In this document: positions 13,844-22,921 of the stretch, piece by piece
Position numbering within the stretch: the stretch's first letter is position 1
Layout of the letters: each line of letters begins with the position of its first letter
NCBI GenBank assembly: GCA_043812455.1
Contig: JBDRMB010000019.1
Coordinates: 1-39,595, forward strand
Source of the DNA: JABHQR01 sp043812455
Lineage (GTDB): Archaea > Nanobdellota > Nanobdellia > Woesearchaeales > GW2011-AR9
Length of the DNA stretch: 39,595 nucleotides
Direction: 5' to 3'
Translations under genes and position numbers: made by a program
The notes under the pieces: model-generated
What the model saw: only the letters and a program-made list of their open reading frames with translations
What the model was told of the DNA's origin: nothing
Database searches by the model: none

Positions 13844-14950
13844 TCACACTAATTCTTTATTAATATCCTTAACATCCAATTCGTATTTAAGTTCAATATC
13901 CTTAAACCGGTCCACATCTTCTGGACAGATAAATGTTACAGAATATCCTTCCTTATCGATTCTTCCTGTTCTTCCAATCCGATGTATATAGAATTCATCT
14001 CTGGTGGGAACATCATAATTTATGATTATGTCAACTTTTTCGATGTGAAGTCCACGAGCCGCAACGTCGGTCGTGACTAAGATCCTTATTTTTCCTTCCT
14101 TGAACAGATTAAGATAATTCAACCTTTCTGCTTGTCCAAGGTCACTGTTCAATGATTTAGCATTGAACTTGTTTATTTCCAAAAATTCAGAGATATCATA
14201 CGATTTCTGTTTAGTGTTACAGAATATCATTGCCCGTTTAACCTTCTTTTTTGAGAATATATCCAGTAATAATTGATCTTTTTCTGACTTTTCACAATAT
14301 AATTTTTCCTGTAAGATATTTTTAGGAATTAGTTCTCCAACATTTAATAATTCATAATCAACAATTTCATTATCAATAAAACTTTTGACTTTATCAGTTA
14401 TTGTTGCTGATGATAATATAATCTGTGCATCATTACTTGCCCGTTGTTTCAGGTATACACAATCATCATAAAATCCATGGTCAAACATCTGGTCAGACTC
14501 ATCATAAACTAAATATTTAACTTCACCAACCTTAATTCTTCTTCCGTTAATATGCTGAAGAAGTCTTCCGGGAGTTCCTACTAGAATTTGGTTCTTTTTA
14601 TCCAAAGTTCTATAATCTCCAGAAATATCTCTGCCACCGTAAAGTATTCCCACGTTAATCTCTAAACGGTCACATACAGTTTTTATCTCTTTACCTACCT
14701 GGACGCAAAGTTCTCTTGTCGGAACCAAAACTATCATCTGGATGTCTTGTTTTTTATTGATCTTTCCCAGAAAACCTAGAAGGTACGCAAGCGTCTTTCC
14801 ACTCCCTGTCCTAGATGTGAACACTACATTTTTTCCTTGCATTGCCAGTGGTACGATTTTGTCTTGCACTTCAAACGATTCATTAAGCTTTAATCTAGAC
14901 AAAACTTTAAGAATTTCTTTTTTCAAACCCAATTTAGCGAAATCTCCCAT
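13844..14950 (-). CDS. DEAD-box ATP-dependent RNA helicase
   Basis: 368 residues with both RecA-like domains and no long tails, a minimal eIF4A-like size. Motifs in order: Q motif (SFEVQDKIVP), SRTGSGKT 46-53, PTRELCVQ 77-84, TPGRLL 126-131, motif II DESD 150-153 (in place of DEAD), SAT 180-182, TTDVAARGLH 293-302 and HRIGRTGR 323-330. It unwinds short RNA duplexes, probably in ribosome assembly or cold adaptation. The DESD change keeps the two catalytic acids. TATA on the minus strand near 14969-14981 lies 26 nt before the ATG. Confidence 0.93.
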   Translation of the reverse strand: MGDFAKLGLKKEILKVLSRLKLNESFEVQDKIVPLAMQGKNVVFTSRTGSGKTLAYLLGFLGKINKKQDIQMIVLVPTRELCVQVGKEIKTVCDRLEINVGILYGGRDISGDYRTLDKKNQILVGTPGRLLQHINGRRIKVGEVKYLVYDESDQMFDHGFYDDCVYLKQRASNDAQIILSSATITDKVKSFIDNEIVDYELLNVGELIPKNILQEKLYCEKSEKDQLLLDIFSKKKVKRAMIFCNTKQKSYDISEFLEINKFNAKSLNSDLGQAERLNYLNLFKEGKIRILVTTDVAARGLHIEKVDIIINYDVPTRDEFYIHRIGRTGRIDKEGYSVTFICPEDVDRFKDIELKYELDVKDINKELV

Positions 14951-15036
14951 TGGAATGGTAAAAAAGAAGTATTTGTTATAAATGTGTTCTTTTGAAAGTA
15001 AATATATCTATATGTGAAATGCTTTTTTGATTAAAT

Positions 15037-15534
15037 ATGAAACATATTGGTTGGTGTTTAGAACAAATACAGATTGTTATGAGCAATATGCCTGGAGAAT
15101 TGAAATCCAAAGAAGATGAGGATAAAGCTCGTTTTATACTCGCTAGAGTTCAAGAATATGCCGAGATCCTTGCTAAACTAATACTACATCCAAAATTTAA
15201 GAAATCTTTGCATGAATTGGAAAAAGTACCTATTGAGGGAATTAGGTTACAAGCACATGAAGTTGAAGAATTGCTTAAGGATCTTGAACATTCTTTATAC
15301 ATAATAAGCTTGGCAGTAAACGAATTATTAGAAATAATCAATATTAAATTTCGTACCGAAGATGACACTAAAAGATGGAGAAAATCATATGATAAACTAG
15401 TTGTTATGATAGACCAGAAGTTTGGTGGTGAAAGAGGAGAGCTACGAAAAGAGTTTAAAGTTGCAGTTCATACTGAAGAAGAATTAAGGTTAATTGTAAA
15501 GTCTGAAAGAATTATGGAAGAATTTCTTAAATAA
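15037..15534 (+). CDS. Soluble all-helical protein, unknown
   Basis: 165 residues, predicted nearly all helix with charged heptads, no Cys-pair or membrane segment. Two or three long helices between 20 and 110 could form a bundle. It follows a TATA-like AAATATATCTATATG (15000-15013). No family recognised. Confidence 0.55.
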   Translation: MKHIGWCLEQIQIVMSNMPGELKSKEDEDKARFILARVQEYAEILAKLILHPKFKKSLHELEKVPIEGIRLQAHEVEELLKDLEHSLYIISLAVNELLEIINIKFRTEDDTKRWRKSYDKLVVMIDQKFGGERGELRKEFKVAVHTEEELRLIVKSERIMEEFLK

Positions 15535-15638
15535 TATCTTTTTCTTACTTTTTTAAAATGTCAACCAGAGATCTTACTTGAACTAAATAGCAAACATTAA
15601 ATAAGAAGAGGTGCATTATAATCTCTAGAGGTGATATA

Positions 15639-15854
15639 ATGAAATTTTTAAAAGAAATTGGTGGTCTTGCTTTAACTGCAGTTGCATCTTTAATATTGAT
15701 ATTGTTAGGTATAATATATTTCATGCTTACCATTTGGATAATAAAGATTGGTGCAATTTGGGCAGGATTTACAAATGTTGAAGGCAATATGGTAATCTTA
15801 GGTGCTTGTATAGTAACAGCAGCAGCAATGATTGGTTCTGCCATACAGAAATAA
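15639..15854 (+). CDS. Two-helix small membrane protein, unknown
   Basis: 71 residues: MKFLKEIGG, then two hydrophobic segments (about 10-39 and 47-68) linked by GAIWAGFTNVEGN. The Shine-Dalgarno site GAGGTGAT sits 5 nt before the ATG. No family recognised. Confidence 0.6.
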   Translation: MKFLKEIGGLALTAVASLILILLGIIYFMLTIWIIKIGAIWAGFTNVEGNMVILGACIVTAAAMIGSAIQK

Positions 15855-15916
15855 GAAGGTAATATCCTTTATTTTTTTTATTTTTTAAACTATATAATTT
15901 GTTGGGATTGTTTTAA

Positions 15917-16561
15917 ATGAAAATTGATGCGGATAAAGTTCAGAACGCTGTAATTGTTTTTCTTAGATTTACTATATTATTAGCCATTGCTGGTGCAGTT
16001 TGGAACAGACAATGGACCTTACTTTTTTCTAGTGCTTTAATTCTGATCCTTACATTTTTACCATATCTGTTTGAAAAAAAATATAAAATTAACCTTCCGA
16101 TTGAATTTGAATTTGTTATCATACTGTTTATTTATGCATCATTTTTCTTGGGAGAGATACATGCCTATTACACAAAGTTTTGGTGGTGGGACGTAATATT
16201 GCATACAGGTTCCGGGATTGCTCTCGGTTTTGCAGGATTTTTAGTATTATACATTTTATATTGTCAAGATAAGGTAAAAGCTAAACCCATCTGGATAGCA
16301 ATATTTGCATTTTGTTTTGGTGTTGCACTGGGAGCAGTTTGGGAAATATTTGAATTTGCAATGGACCAGATTTTCAATCTTAATATGCAAAAATCAGGGT
16401 TGATCGATACAATGTGGGATTTAATTGTAGATTCAATTGGAGCTTTGCTAACTTCTTTGGTCGGGTACTTTTATATCAAAGGTAAAAAAATACCGTTATT
16501 TACAAGATTTTTGCAGAAATTTTCAAAAGAAAATCCAAGCTATTTTAATGATAAAAATTGA
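15917..16561 (+). CDS. DUF2238 (YjdF-type) membrane protein
   Basis: 214 residues and about six helices. The DUF2238 residues are seen: WWWDVILHTGSGIALG (D-x-x-x-H-x-x-x-G), GVALGAVWEIFEF (W-E-x-x-E), and DTMWDLIVDSIGAL (D-T-x-x-D-L-x-x-D). The set of acidic and His residues in helices suggests a metal-binding membrane enzyme, but no activity is established. TATA ACTATATAATT (15889-15899) gives a leaderless start. Confidence 0.85.
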   Translation: MKIDADKVQNAVIVFLRFTILLAIAGAVWNRQWTLLFSSALILILTFLPYLFEKKYKINLPIEFEFVIILFIYASFFLGEIHAYYTKFWWWDVILHTGSGIALGFAGFLVLYILYCQDKVKAKPIWIAIFAFCFGVALGAVWEIFEFAMDQIFNLNMQKSGLIDTMWDLIVDSIGALLTSLVGYFYIKGKKIPLFTRFLQKFSKENPSYFNDKN

Positions 16562-16651
16562 AGATAAAAAATTAATTAATTTGTAAGGTGTGCTATTCCA
16601 AAACTTCAATAAAAGATATTTTTATAAACTATAAAATTAACATAATGAATC

Positions 16652-16957
16652 ATGGCAGTTTTGAAAGGGTTTAAGAAATTCGTTAAAGAATACAGAATAA
16701 TTGGTATTTCGATAGGTTTTATAATCGCTATAGCTGCTTCAAATTTTATCCAGTCAATCATCAATGATATTATTTTACCAATTATACGGGTTTTAATTTC
16801 GAGTGAAAGTTTAGTCTGGGAAGATATGATTCTTCCAATTGGTTCTGTAAACATAAGAATCGGTTCTTTTCTAAGTGCATTTCTAAGTTTATTGTTCATA
16901 ATATTGTTTTTGTATATCTTCATTGATAAGATCCTACATTGGAAACCTAAGAAATAA
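16652..16957 (+). CDS. mscL: Large-conductance mechanosensitive channel-like protein (MscL)
   Basis: 101 residues with the MscL plan: amphipathic N-terminus (FKKFVKEY), first helix ISIGFIIAIAASNFIQSIINDIILP, a short outer loop, and second helix with FLSAFLSLLFIILFLYIF, then a basic end. It lacks much of the usual C-terminal helix bundle, so it is shorter than the 130-150 residues of E. coli-type channels. It should open on osmotic downshock. TATA 16619-16630 lies 26 nt before the ATG. Confidence 0.8.
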   Translation: MAVLKGFKKFVKEYRIIGISIGFIIAIAASNFIQSIINDIILPIIRVLISSESLVWEDMILPIGSVNIRIGSFLSAFLSLLFIILFLYIFIDKILHWKPKK

Positions 16958-17041
16958 TTTTTTTAAGGAGTATGCATTTTTTTTAAAATCCATTTCTTTG
17001 CCACGTCTAGTATAGAAAATTAATTTATCAAAGGAATACTT

Positions 17042-17380
17042 CTATTTCTCATACTTTGTTGCAACGTAATCAATGATGATTCCATAAACGATTCCTGCAA
17101 AGAATCCAGGAGTGTCAATAAAGTCTGTTGCAAGGTAAAGTGAACCGCTGATAATAAATCCTAAGAGTGCTCCTCGAAGTAAACTATTTCTGGTACTGTT
17201 TTTGATTTTATAATATGGTGCTAAGCCAATCACCAAACCCATAATTACTCTATTAATCCATGTTGCTAGGATAAACAATTCATTACCTACAAAACCAAGT
17301 CTCAAACTAATCCCAATGATACAGAAAATGCCCAGAATCGCTCCGGTTATGAGAGCAATGGTTATTCTTTTGTTAGTCAT
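17042..17380 (-). CDS. Conserved four-helix membrane protein, unknown
   Basis: 112 residues from the ATG at 17380, chosen because the TATA box (17402-17412, minus strand) lies about 27 nt before it; the longer form from 17404 would start inside that box. Four helices rich in Gly: GAILGIFCIIGISLRLG, NRVIMGLVIGLAPY, RGALLGFIISGSLY, and FFAGIVYGIIIDYVATK. The pattern looks like a conserved family, but I cannot name it. Confidence 0.65.
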   Translation of the reverse strand: MTNKRITIALITGAILGIFCIIGISLRLGFVGNELFILATWINRVIMGLVIGLAPYYKIKNSTRNSLLRGALLGFIISGSLYLATDFIDTPGFFAGIVYGIIIDYVATKYEK

Positions 17381-17529
17381 TTGATATAAGAAGATTTTTA
17401 TCACATATAAATGTATTGAAAATGTTTTTTTTAATAGTATTAACTTATTTTATTCAAACTTTTTTTGAGATTGATGTATTAAGAAAGGTTTATTAAGATA
17501 AAAAATATAATTTGAACAGAGGTGAAAAA

Positions 17530-17730
17530 ATGCATTGTATGTGTAATAGATGTAGATTACTGATGGGGCTTGTTCTTTTGGTCTTAGGAATTTTGTTTTT
17601 GTTAAGAGATTTAGCAATATGGGACTTTTGGAATGTTCAATGGTGGACAGCATTGATATTATTAATGGGTTTAGCACACTTTAGAACTCACTTATGTCCA
17701 GAATGTAAGAAAATTTGTAAAACAAAATAA
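17530..17730 (+). CDS. LiaI/DUF5668-like membrane protein with Cys-rich ends
   Basis: 66 residues. MHCMCNRC at the start and LCPECKKIC at the end carry three Cys each (plus His), flanking two DUF5668-type helices (GLVLLVLGILFLLRDL, WWTALILLMGLAHF). The six Cys could bind one or two metal ions or clusters at one membrane face. The start is set by GAGGTGA 6 nt before the ATG. Compare 11507-11692 and 24566-24868. Confidence 0.7.
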   Translation: MHCMCNRCRLLMGLVLLVLGILFLLRDLAIWDFWNVQWWTALILLMGLAHFRTHLCPECKKICKTK

Positions 17731-17733
17731 AAC

Positions 17734-17749
17734 TTTTTTTTATTTTTAT
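17734..17749 (+). terminator. Poly-T terminator
   Basis: An 8-T run and a 5-T run directly follow the stop codon of the Cys-rich membrane protein. Confidence 0.55.
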
Positions 17750-17766
17750 TCTTTAAATTCTAATTA

Positions 17767-18027
17767 CTAATTGCGACCATAAATATAACATCCAATCAAT
17801 ACTACAATAAACTCAATAAGTGCCAGTCCATTCATAGTTAGTATTGGAATGTTCATTATTTCTATACCATAAAAAATCCAAACAATAGAACCTATAGTTA
17901 GTGTTAAATAAGTTGTTATTGAAATATCTTTTGCGCTTTTTGTTTTAAAGATCTTATAAATTTGAGGAACATTAGCAAATCCATTAACTACTCCAAAAAT
18001 TGTTGCAAGTGTAGCAAGGATTGTCAT
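17767..18027 (-). CDS. SemiSWEET sugar transporter
   Basis: 86 residues, three helices: one PQ-loop unit with the P21-Q22 motif (NVPQIYKIF), then SAKDISITTY and the third helix MNGLALIEFIVVLIG. SemiSWEETs work as dimers and move sugars passively through the membrane. A leaderless promoter is likely, with TTTTAAAAAC about 26 nt upstream on the minus strand. A second, broken SemiSWEET is at 21748-22020. Confidence 0.9.
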   Translation of the reverse strand: MTILATLATIFGVVNGFANVPQIYKIFKTKSAKDISITTYLTLTIGSIVWIFYGIEIMNIPILTMNGLALIEFIVVLIGCYIYGRN

Positions 18028-18069
18028 AAAATCAAAAAGGAAGTAAGAGTTTTTAAAACTTTGTTATTG

Positions 18070-19587
18070 TTACTCTTGAAGAACTCTCATTACTAACCTT
18101 TTTTGTTCTTTCTTTTCATGGTAAGTGTACGTTACCGGTATTTTCTGTTTAGTAATTGGATCCATCCCAGTATAATACATGCACGTAGAAACTGTCATCG
18201 GAGTTGGTGTAAAGATCTGTAAACTAACATTTTTCATCCTTTTCAATGCAGCAGCAAGTTCTCTGGTTTCTTCCATTCCTGAACCAGGATGACTGTTAAT
18301 GAAATAATAAGATAATTCTTTACCGCAACGCAAACTGTTGAAAAAATCGACAAATTCTTTGAACGAACCTTCAGTTTTGTTCATTAGTTTAAGGACTTTC
18401 TTATTAACATGTTCCGGAGCGATCCTGAGCGTGTCAAAGACATGATGTTCAGCAATTTCTTGGACATATCTTTTCGGTGCAAGATCGTAACGGATTCCGC
18501 TCCTAATGTAAATATTTTTTATTTCTGGTAATTTCCGTGCTCTTTTGAGCAGGTTCAATAATCTAGTATGACTTCTGTTCAAATTCTTACAGTTCAGACA
18601 ATCACCATGACACTTGTGGCAGTCCATCCCGTACATGTTAGCACTGGGACCGCCAAAATCGTCAACATTACCACGGAAGTAAGGCATTTTCAAAAAGCTG
18701 TTAATCTCTCTGAGGATTGATTCTTCAGAACGGGAAATGATTTTATCTCCTTGAATCAATCTTAATGCACAGAAATTACAATTGCCAATACAACCACGAT
18801 GGGTGACAATACTAAATTCAAAACCTCTAAGATGATGAACAGGAATTCTTCTAGTAAACGGTAGTTCATAATATTCATCTAAATCTTTGGGTGTGTACTC
18901 CGGAAATTTGTATTGCAAGACATATCTATTGCCGGTCTTTTGTGCAAAATTTTGATAATTGTTAAGCCGTAGTTGCATTTCACAAAACTTTTCTTTAGAA
19001 TCTGTTACTTCTTCTTCGCTGGGAAGTAACTGAAAATTGTCTGGCAGCTCTCTGCTAATCAAACAAGTGCCTTGGATATTTTCTAAGGTTTTATTATCTT
19101 TAATTTTTTGAGCAATTTCTAAAATTTGTTTTTCTCCATTACCATAAACAAGAATGTTTGCTCGGGAATCCAGTAAAATCGATTTCCTTAATCGGTTCTG
19201 CCAATAATCATAATGGGTAAATCTTCTTAATGTTGCTTCCGTCCCTCCGATTACGATCAGAGAATCTTTGAAATTCTTGCGCACCCAGTTACTGTACACT
19301 GTAACTGCACGGTCTGGCACATGTTCATCATAATCGTCATATTCATCTTCTGCTCTTAACTTTTTGAGAGGGGTATAATTCCTTACCATGGAATCTATCG
19401 CTCCGGAAGAAATGCCAAAGAACAGGTTTGGTTTTCCTAAACTGGTGATATCTTCTTCTTTACGGGGTTTTTCGATAATTCCAACAGTATAACCATTTTT
19501 TTCTAACAATCTTTTCAGTATTGCCACACCGCAAAGAGGGTGATCAAAGAAGACTTCTCCCAACAAAAAGATGATATCGTATTGCAT
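18070..19587 (-). CDS. ygiQ: YgiQ/UPF0313 family radical SAM protein
   Basis: 505 residues. An N-terminal B12-binding-like domain holds the family start (GEVFFDHPLCGVAIL) and IVIGGTEATLRR; the radical SAM domain has C266, C270 and C273 (GCIGNCNFC). A second Cys group C323, C326, C330, C333 (CHKCHGDCLNC) could hold another iron-sulfur cluster. RIAPEHVNKKVLKLM and the HPGSG block follow. E. coli YgiQ is over 700 residues, so this is the short archaeal form. The substrate is not known. The minus-strand TATA (about 19608-19620) fits a leaderless start. Confidence 0.93.
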   Translation of the reverse strand: MQYDIIFLLGEVFFDHPLCGVAILKRLLEKNGYTVGIIEKPRKEEDITSLGKPNLFFGISSGAIDSMVRNYTPLKKLRAEDEYDDYDEHVPDRAVTVYSNWVRKNFKDSLIVIGGTEATLRRFTHYDYWQNRLRKSILLDSRANILVYGNGEKQILEIAQKIKDNKTLENIQGTCLISRELPDNFQLLPSEEEVTDSKEKFCEMQLRLNNYQNFAQKTGNRYVLQYKFPEYTPKDLDEYYELPFTRRIPVHHLRGFEFSIVTHRGCIGNCNFCALRLIQGDKIISRSEESILREINSFLKMPYFRGNVDDFGGPSANMYGMDCHKCHGDCLNCKNLNRSHTRLLNLLKRARKLPEIKNIYIRSGIRYDLAPKRYVQEIAEHHVFDTLRIAPEHVNKKVLKLMNKTEGSFKEFVDFFNSLRCGKELSYYFINSHPGSGMEETRELAAALKRMKNVSLQIFTPTPMTVSTCMYYTGMDPITKQKIPVTYTYHEKKEQKRLVMRVLQE

Positions 19588-19659
19588 TTAAACGTTGAAA
19601 GGGCGATTATTTTTAAATATATACTCGGAAATATGTTTTTTTGTATGTACTGTATTTGA

Positions 19660-20718
19660 TTAACTAATTTCATCAACAAGATAATTTATCTGTAAATCCC
19701 ATTCTGTCACATCAGACCTGGTTACACCCATTTCTGAATTAAAATTGCTATCTGTTGGGTTACCTCGTTCTTCAATTTTTCCGGTAAGGTGTCTAAGGTC
19801 AGAAGAATCACCCCAAATTTGGATTTCAATGTACCCTTGCTCTTCGTAAATCCTGCTCTCTACACCTTCGCAATAATCAGTTGTATCAGCAAAAGGGTCA
19901 TCTGGATTACGTTCAGGTGCTGGAACTTTAATCTCTTCAACCTTTAACGTGACATCTTTGTTTATTATCGCACCACCATATGATCCATCTGACGAGACTC
20001 CAAAGGATCCATCATTATATCCAGTAAGATTCTCTGAACCACCACCAATTTTCCTAACTATTAAACAATTATCTCTGTATTCATCTGCATATTCCCAATC
20101 GATTACTCCTCTATCAAAATAAAATTCACCATTACTTATTCCCATAAGGCTAGTTTCTCTCAAAACTCCTCTTGCAGATATTGAGAAATCAGTTTTGCTA
20201 CTAGATTCAGTTGATTCATAATGGTATACTCTTGTTACTTTCGATTCGCATGACGCGGAGCTCTTTTCCCTATTTGAAACAATTTCTCTTAAATCATTGA
20301 ATCCTAACAATTCACATTCTGCTGCTAGATCGGTAAGTTCTTCTTTGCAATATTCATGATTATTAATTTTGTCTTCGAAATATTTTTTAAGTTTGTCCAT
20401 CAACGCTTGTTCAGAATCAGGATCAAGACCAGTTTTTTCCAATAGTTCAAGCACATTAAGAATTTCTTGTGGTGTTGCGGTGGGATCTTCTAACACTGAG
20501 TCAACCCATTCTTCTGCAGCATCTATTACATCTTGGGGTATTTTATCTGAACCTTCAGTACCTTCCAATTGATTTTCAGCCCAGTCGTCAAGAGCGTCTT
20601 GGGTAGCATCTTCCGGACCTTGTTCTGTCGAGCCGTATGTTGGAATATTACACCCTGCAAATAAGATTATTACACACATCAAACAAACTACGAACACTAT
20701 CTGCACTCTTTTTTGCAT
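19660..20718 (-). CDS. Lipoprotein of unknown function
   Basis: 352 residues. The signal (CVIILFAGC) has the lipobox Cys, after which comes an acidic helical part (about 35-160) with many Asp/Glu and a Cys pair, then a beta-rich C-terminal domain from about 160 with five Cys in total. Thr/Ser-rich linkers suggest a surface protein. No family recognised. TATA TTTATAAAC near 20742 (minus strand) lies 26 nt before the ATG, just inside the gap after the threonine dehydrogenase gene. Confidence 0.65.
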   Translation of the reverse strand: MQKRVQIVFVVCLMCVIILFAGCNIPTYGSTEQGPEDATQDALDDWAENQLEGTEGSDKIPQDVIDAAEEWVDSVLEDPTATPQEILNVLELLEKTGLDPDSEQALMDKLKKYFEDKINNHEYCKEELTDLAAECELLGFNDLREIVSNREKSSASCESKVTRVYHYESTESSSKTDFSISARGVLRETSLMGISNGEFYFDRGVIDWEYADEYRDNCLIVRKIGGGSENLTGYNDGSFGVSSDGSYGGAIINKDVTLKVEEIKVPAPERNPDDPFADTTDYCEGVESRIYEEQGYIEIQIWGDSSDLRHLTGKIEERGNPTDSNFNSEMGVTRSDVTEWDLQINYLVDEIS

Positions 20719-20753
20719 ATCAATAATAAGTATTATGTTGTTTATAAATATTG

Positions 20754-21713
20754 TTAGTGTTCACCTTTCGCAGCTTCGTAGATATTCCGTACCATTTCCT
20801 TAAGAGAAACAGTAGATTTCCATCCCCACTGTTTACGAGCGCGAGAATCGTCAATTGTATTTGGCCATGAATCTGCAATTTTTTGCATAAGTTCATTGGG
20901 TTCATATTCAACTGTAAAAGATGGATTAAATTCTTTCACAACCTTTGCCAGTTCCTCGGGGGAAAAGCTAAAAGCCGCGATGTTATATGGTTTTCCAACT
21001 TCTATCGTTTCAGTTGGTGCAGTCATTAATTGCATAATTGCACGAACAGCATCTCGCATATCCATCATTGGCATTATTGTATCTTGTCTTAAGGGTGCAG
21101 TATAATGATTACCTTTAGCAGCTGCTTGTATCATCTCAATTGCATACTCAGTAGTTCCTGGTCCTGGTTTACCTGGTCCATTAAGTCCGGGAAAACGTAT
21201 AATCCTCACATCAACACCTGCTGTTTTGCAAAATTCTGCAATTGCTTGCTCACCCACAATTTTTTCTTTTCCATACACTGTAATTGGATTGAGCACAACA
21301 TCTTCAGCAACATTTTCCGTAGGTAAGCCTTCACCATAAACAGCAATAGAACTTGCCCAAAAGCCAGTCATCTTATTACCTTTTGCAACTTGTTCTGCCA
21401 TTATATCCAGAACGTTTCGAAGGCCTTGTGTGTTCACTCGTTCAGCAGCTTTAGGATCTTTTTCAGCCGCTACTGATAGCAATGCTGCAAGATGATAAAT
21501 GCAACTAACTTTTTGCTTAGTTACAATATCATACAATTCATTCTTATTAACAACGTTTACTTGAACTGTTGGACCATCTGCTAGACTACCTTGCGGAATT
21601 CTACTATTGTAACCCACAATGACTTTATTCACACCATATTTTTCTCGAAGCAAAGGAACTAAATTGCGTCCAATCGCACCCGTAGCTCCAGTAACTAAAA
21701 TATTTCCTTCCAT
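20754..21713 (-). CDS. L-threonine 3-dehydrogenase, SDR type (NAD-dependent epimerase family)
   Basis: 319 residues. ILVTGATGAIGRNL is the NAD-binding Gly motif, SSIAVYG and Y-x-x-x-K (VYGKEK) hold the catalytic Ser/Tyr/Lys, and GPGTTEYAIEM, IMPMMDMRDAVRAIMQLM and DSWPNTIDDSRARKQWGWK are typical of SDR-type threonine dehydrogenases. That enzyme oxidises L-threonine to 2-amino-3-ketobutyrate, feeding glycine and acetyl-CoA. A 2-amino-3-ketobutyrate lyase is not in the window. TATA 21734-21743 (minus strand) is 26 nt before the ATG. A related sugar epimerase is possible, but the C-terminal motifs favour threonine. Confidence 0.82.
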   Translation of the reverse strand: MEGNILVTGATGAIGRNLVPLLREKYGVNKVIVGYNSRIPQGSLADGPTVQVNVVNKNELYDIVTKQKVSCIYHLAALLSVAAEKDPKAAERVNTQGLRNVLDIMAEQVAKGNKMTGFWASSIAVYGEGLPTENVAEDVVLNPITVYGKEKIVGEQAIAEFCKTAGVDVRIIRFPGLNGPGKPGPGTTEYAIEMIQAAAKGNHYTAPLRQDTIMPMMDMRDAVRAIMQLMTAPTETIEVGKPYNIAAFSFSPEELAKVVKEFNPSFTVEYEPNELMQKIADSWPNTIDDSRARKQWGWKSTVSLKEMVRNIYEAAKGEH

Positions 21714-21747
21714 TTTGACCCCCTAATCTAAGATTTTTATATACCAC

Positions 21748-22020
21748 TTGGTAAATGATATCTCTTTTATAAAGGTAATTGTTTTAGGTTATGTTGCTGG
21801 AATTTTAGTAGTTATTTCTTTATTACCTCAAGTGATTAAAAGCTGGAAAACAAAATTAACAAGAGATATTTCTTTATCAAGATACATTATTTATGTAGTT
21901 GTATTAATTTTGTGGATTACTTATGCTTTTATTATTAAGAACGGGTCTGTTGGAATTATGAATGGAATAGGATTGATGTAGGCTCTTTCTATCTTGTATC
22001 TGAAGATAAAGCATGGTTAG
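21748..22020 (+). pseudogene. SemiSWEET gene broken by amber stop, start defect and IS insertion
   Basis: The frame codes a SemiSWEET (SLLPQVIKSWKTKLTRDISLSRY, MNGIGLM) but has three faults. A TAG at 21979-21981 interrupts helix 3; beyond it the frame continues ALSILYLKIKHG, the normal end of the family. No ATG is in frame: only a TTG at 21748, while the ATG at 21755 is one base out of frame, as if a base were lost in the TTTT run at 21765-21768. The final Gly codon and stop come from the terminal repeat of the IS481 element. The nearest TATA serves the divergent gene. It is probably not functional. Confidence 0.75.
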
Positions 22021-22921
22021 GTGTCTACAAAAATGACCTAAACCGAATTAATGGCACTTTTGTATCTGTCAAGTGGTTTTGTGTAGTTTATTCCTTGATG
22101 AATTCTTACTTCATTATAAAAGTTTACGAATTCATCAAGACAATTGAATCGTTCATCAAATTCAATTTTGTAAGTTCCAAACCAACGTTCAATTTTTCCA
22201 TTAGTTTGAGGATGATGAACTCTTCCTAAAATATGTTTAATTCCTTTTTCCTCGCACCAGCGGGTAAAAGGTCCAATTTCACCTCTTGCGGGCGTAAATT
22301 GAGTTCCATTGTCAGTTAATATTGCTCCCGGTTTGCCATACTTTTGTATGGCATTTGAAAATGCAAGCAAGGTATTTTCAGTAGTTGCATTTTCAAAATA
22401 TTCTGCGTGAACAATAAATCTACTATGGTCATCAATAAAAGCAATCATTTGCTTTTTTGTGAATAGACAGTGAGTCCAATCTGTGTGCCAAAGCATATTT
22501 GGCTTTGGCCATTCATACTTTACAAATTTAATTTGGTTAGGTCTTTTTCTTCTATTCATCTTAAACCCATATTTGTTGAATATTTTTTGGATTTGTCGTT
22601 GAGAAACGCCAATTCCTTTGGCTCGAACTTCGAGCCAAGTTTTGTGTGATCCATATTTGTGTTTATACCAAAATTCACAAATTATAACTTTACAATTTTG
22701 GTTTATTGCACTTTCTTTAACTTCAGGACATCTGTTTTCTAATCCAACGATGCCATATTGTTTGTATCTAGCAATCCATCTATATAAAGTTCTTCTTGGA
22801 ACTTTCCGATTTCTGCAAATCTCAGAAATCGGTGTCAAGCCCAAAAGGGCTTGTTTAACACAATATCTCTTTTTTCTTAGTGTGTATGCCATTTTTTCCT
22901 CTTATTTGGTACACACCTAAC
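22016..22921. mobile_element. IS481-family insertion sequence, 906 bp
   Basis: Terminal inverted repeats of 17 bp: left GTTAGGTGTCTACAAAA (22016-22032), right complement GTTAGGTGTGTACCAAA (22905-22921), 15 of 17 identical. One transposase gene on the minus strand fills it. I see no clear target duplication (GCATG on the left, AAATA on the right). The left end lies inside the last codons of a broken SemiSWEET gene. Confidence 0.88.
22038..22892 (-). CDS. IS481-family transposase
   Basis: 284 residues, apparently complete. An N-terminal helix-turn-helix (ISEICRNRKVPRRTLYRWIARY) is followed by the DDE integrase core: D138 (WHTDWTH), D194 (LTDNGTQF) and E235 (NGKIERWFG), then the family end YNEVRIHQGI. 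All three acids are present, so it may still be active. It cuts and joins the element ends. Confidence 0.93.
   Translation of the reverse strand: MAYTLRKKRYCVKQALLGLTPISEICRNRKVPRRTLYRWIARYKQYGIVGLENRCPEVKESAINQNCKVIICEFWYKHKYGSHKTWLEVRAKGIGVSQRQIQKIFNKYGFKMNRRKRPNQIKFVKYEWPKPNMLWHTDWTHCLFTKKQMIAFIDDHSRFIVHAEYFENATTENTLLAFSNAIQKYGKPGAILTDNGTQFTPARGEIGPFTRWCEEKGIKHILGRVHHPQTNGKIERWFGTYKIEFDERFNCLDEFVNFYNEVRIHQGINYTKPLDRYKSAINSV

Noticed and set aside
20896..21326. Two plus-strand frames of about 70 residues
   Set aside because: They are antisense shadows of the threonine dehydrogenase gene, which has clear family motifs.
21979..21981. TAG read as pyrrolysine or other recoded amino acid
   Set aside because: The same gene also lacks an in-frame ATG and is cut by an IS, so decay explains the stop more simply.
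22016..22921. Target duplication of the IS481 element
   Set aside because: Flanking bases GCATG and AAATA do not match.
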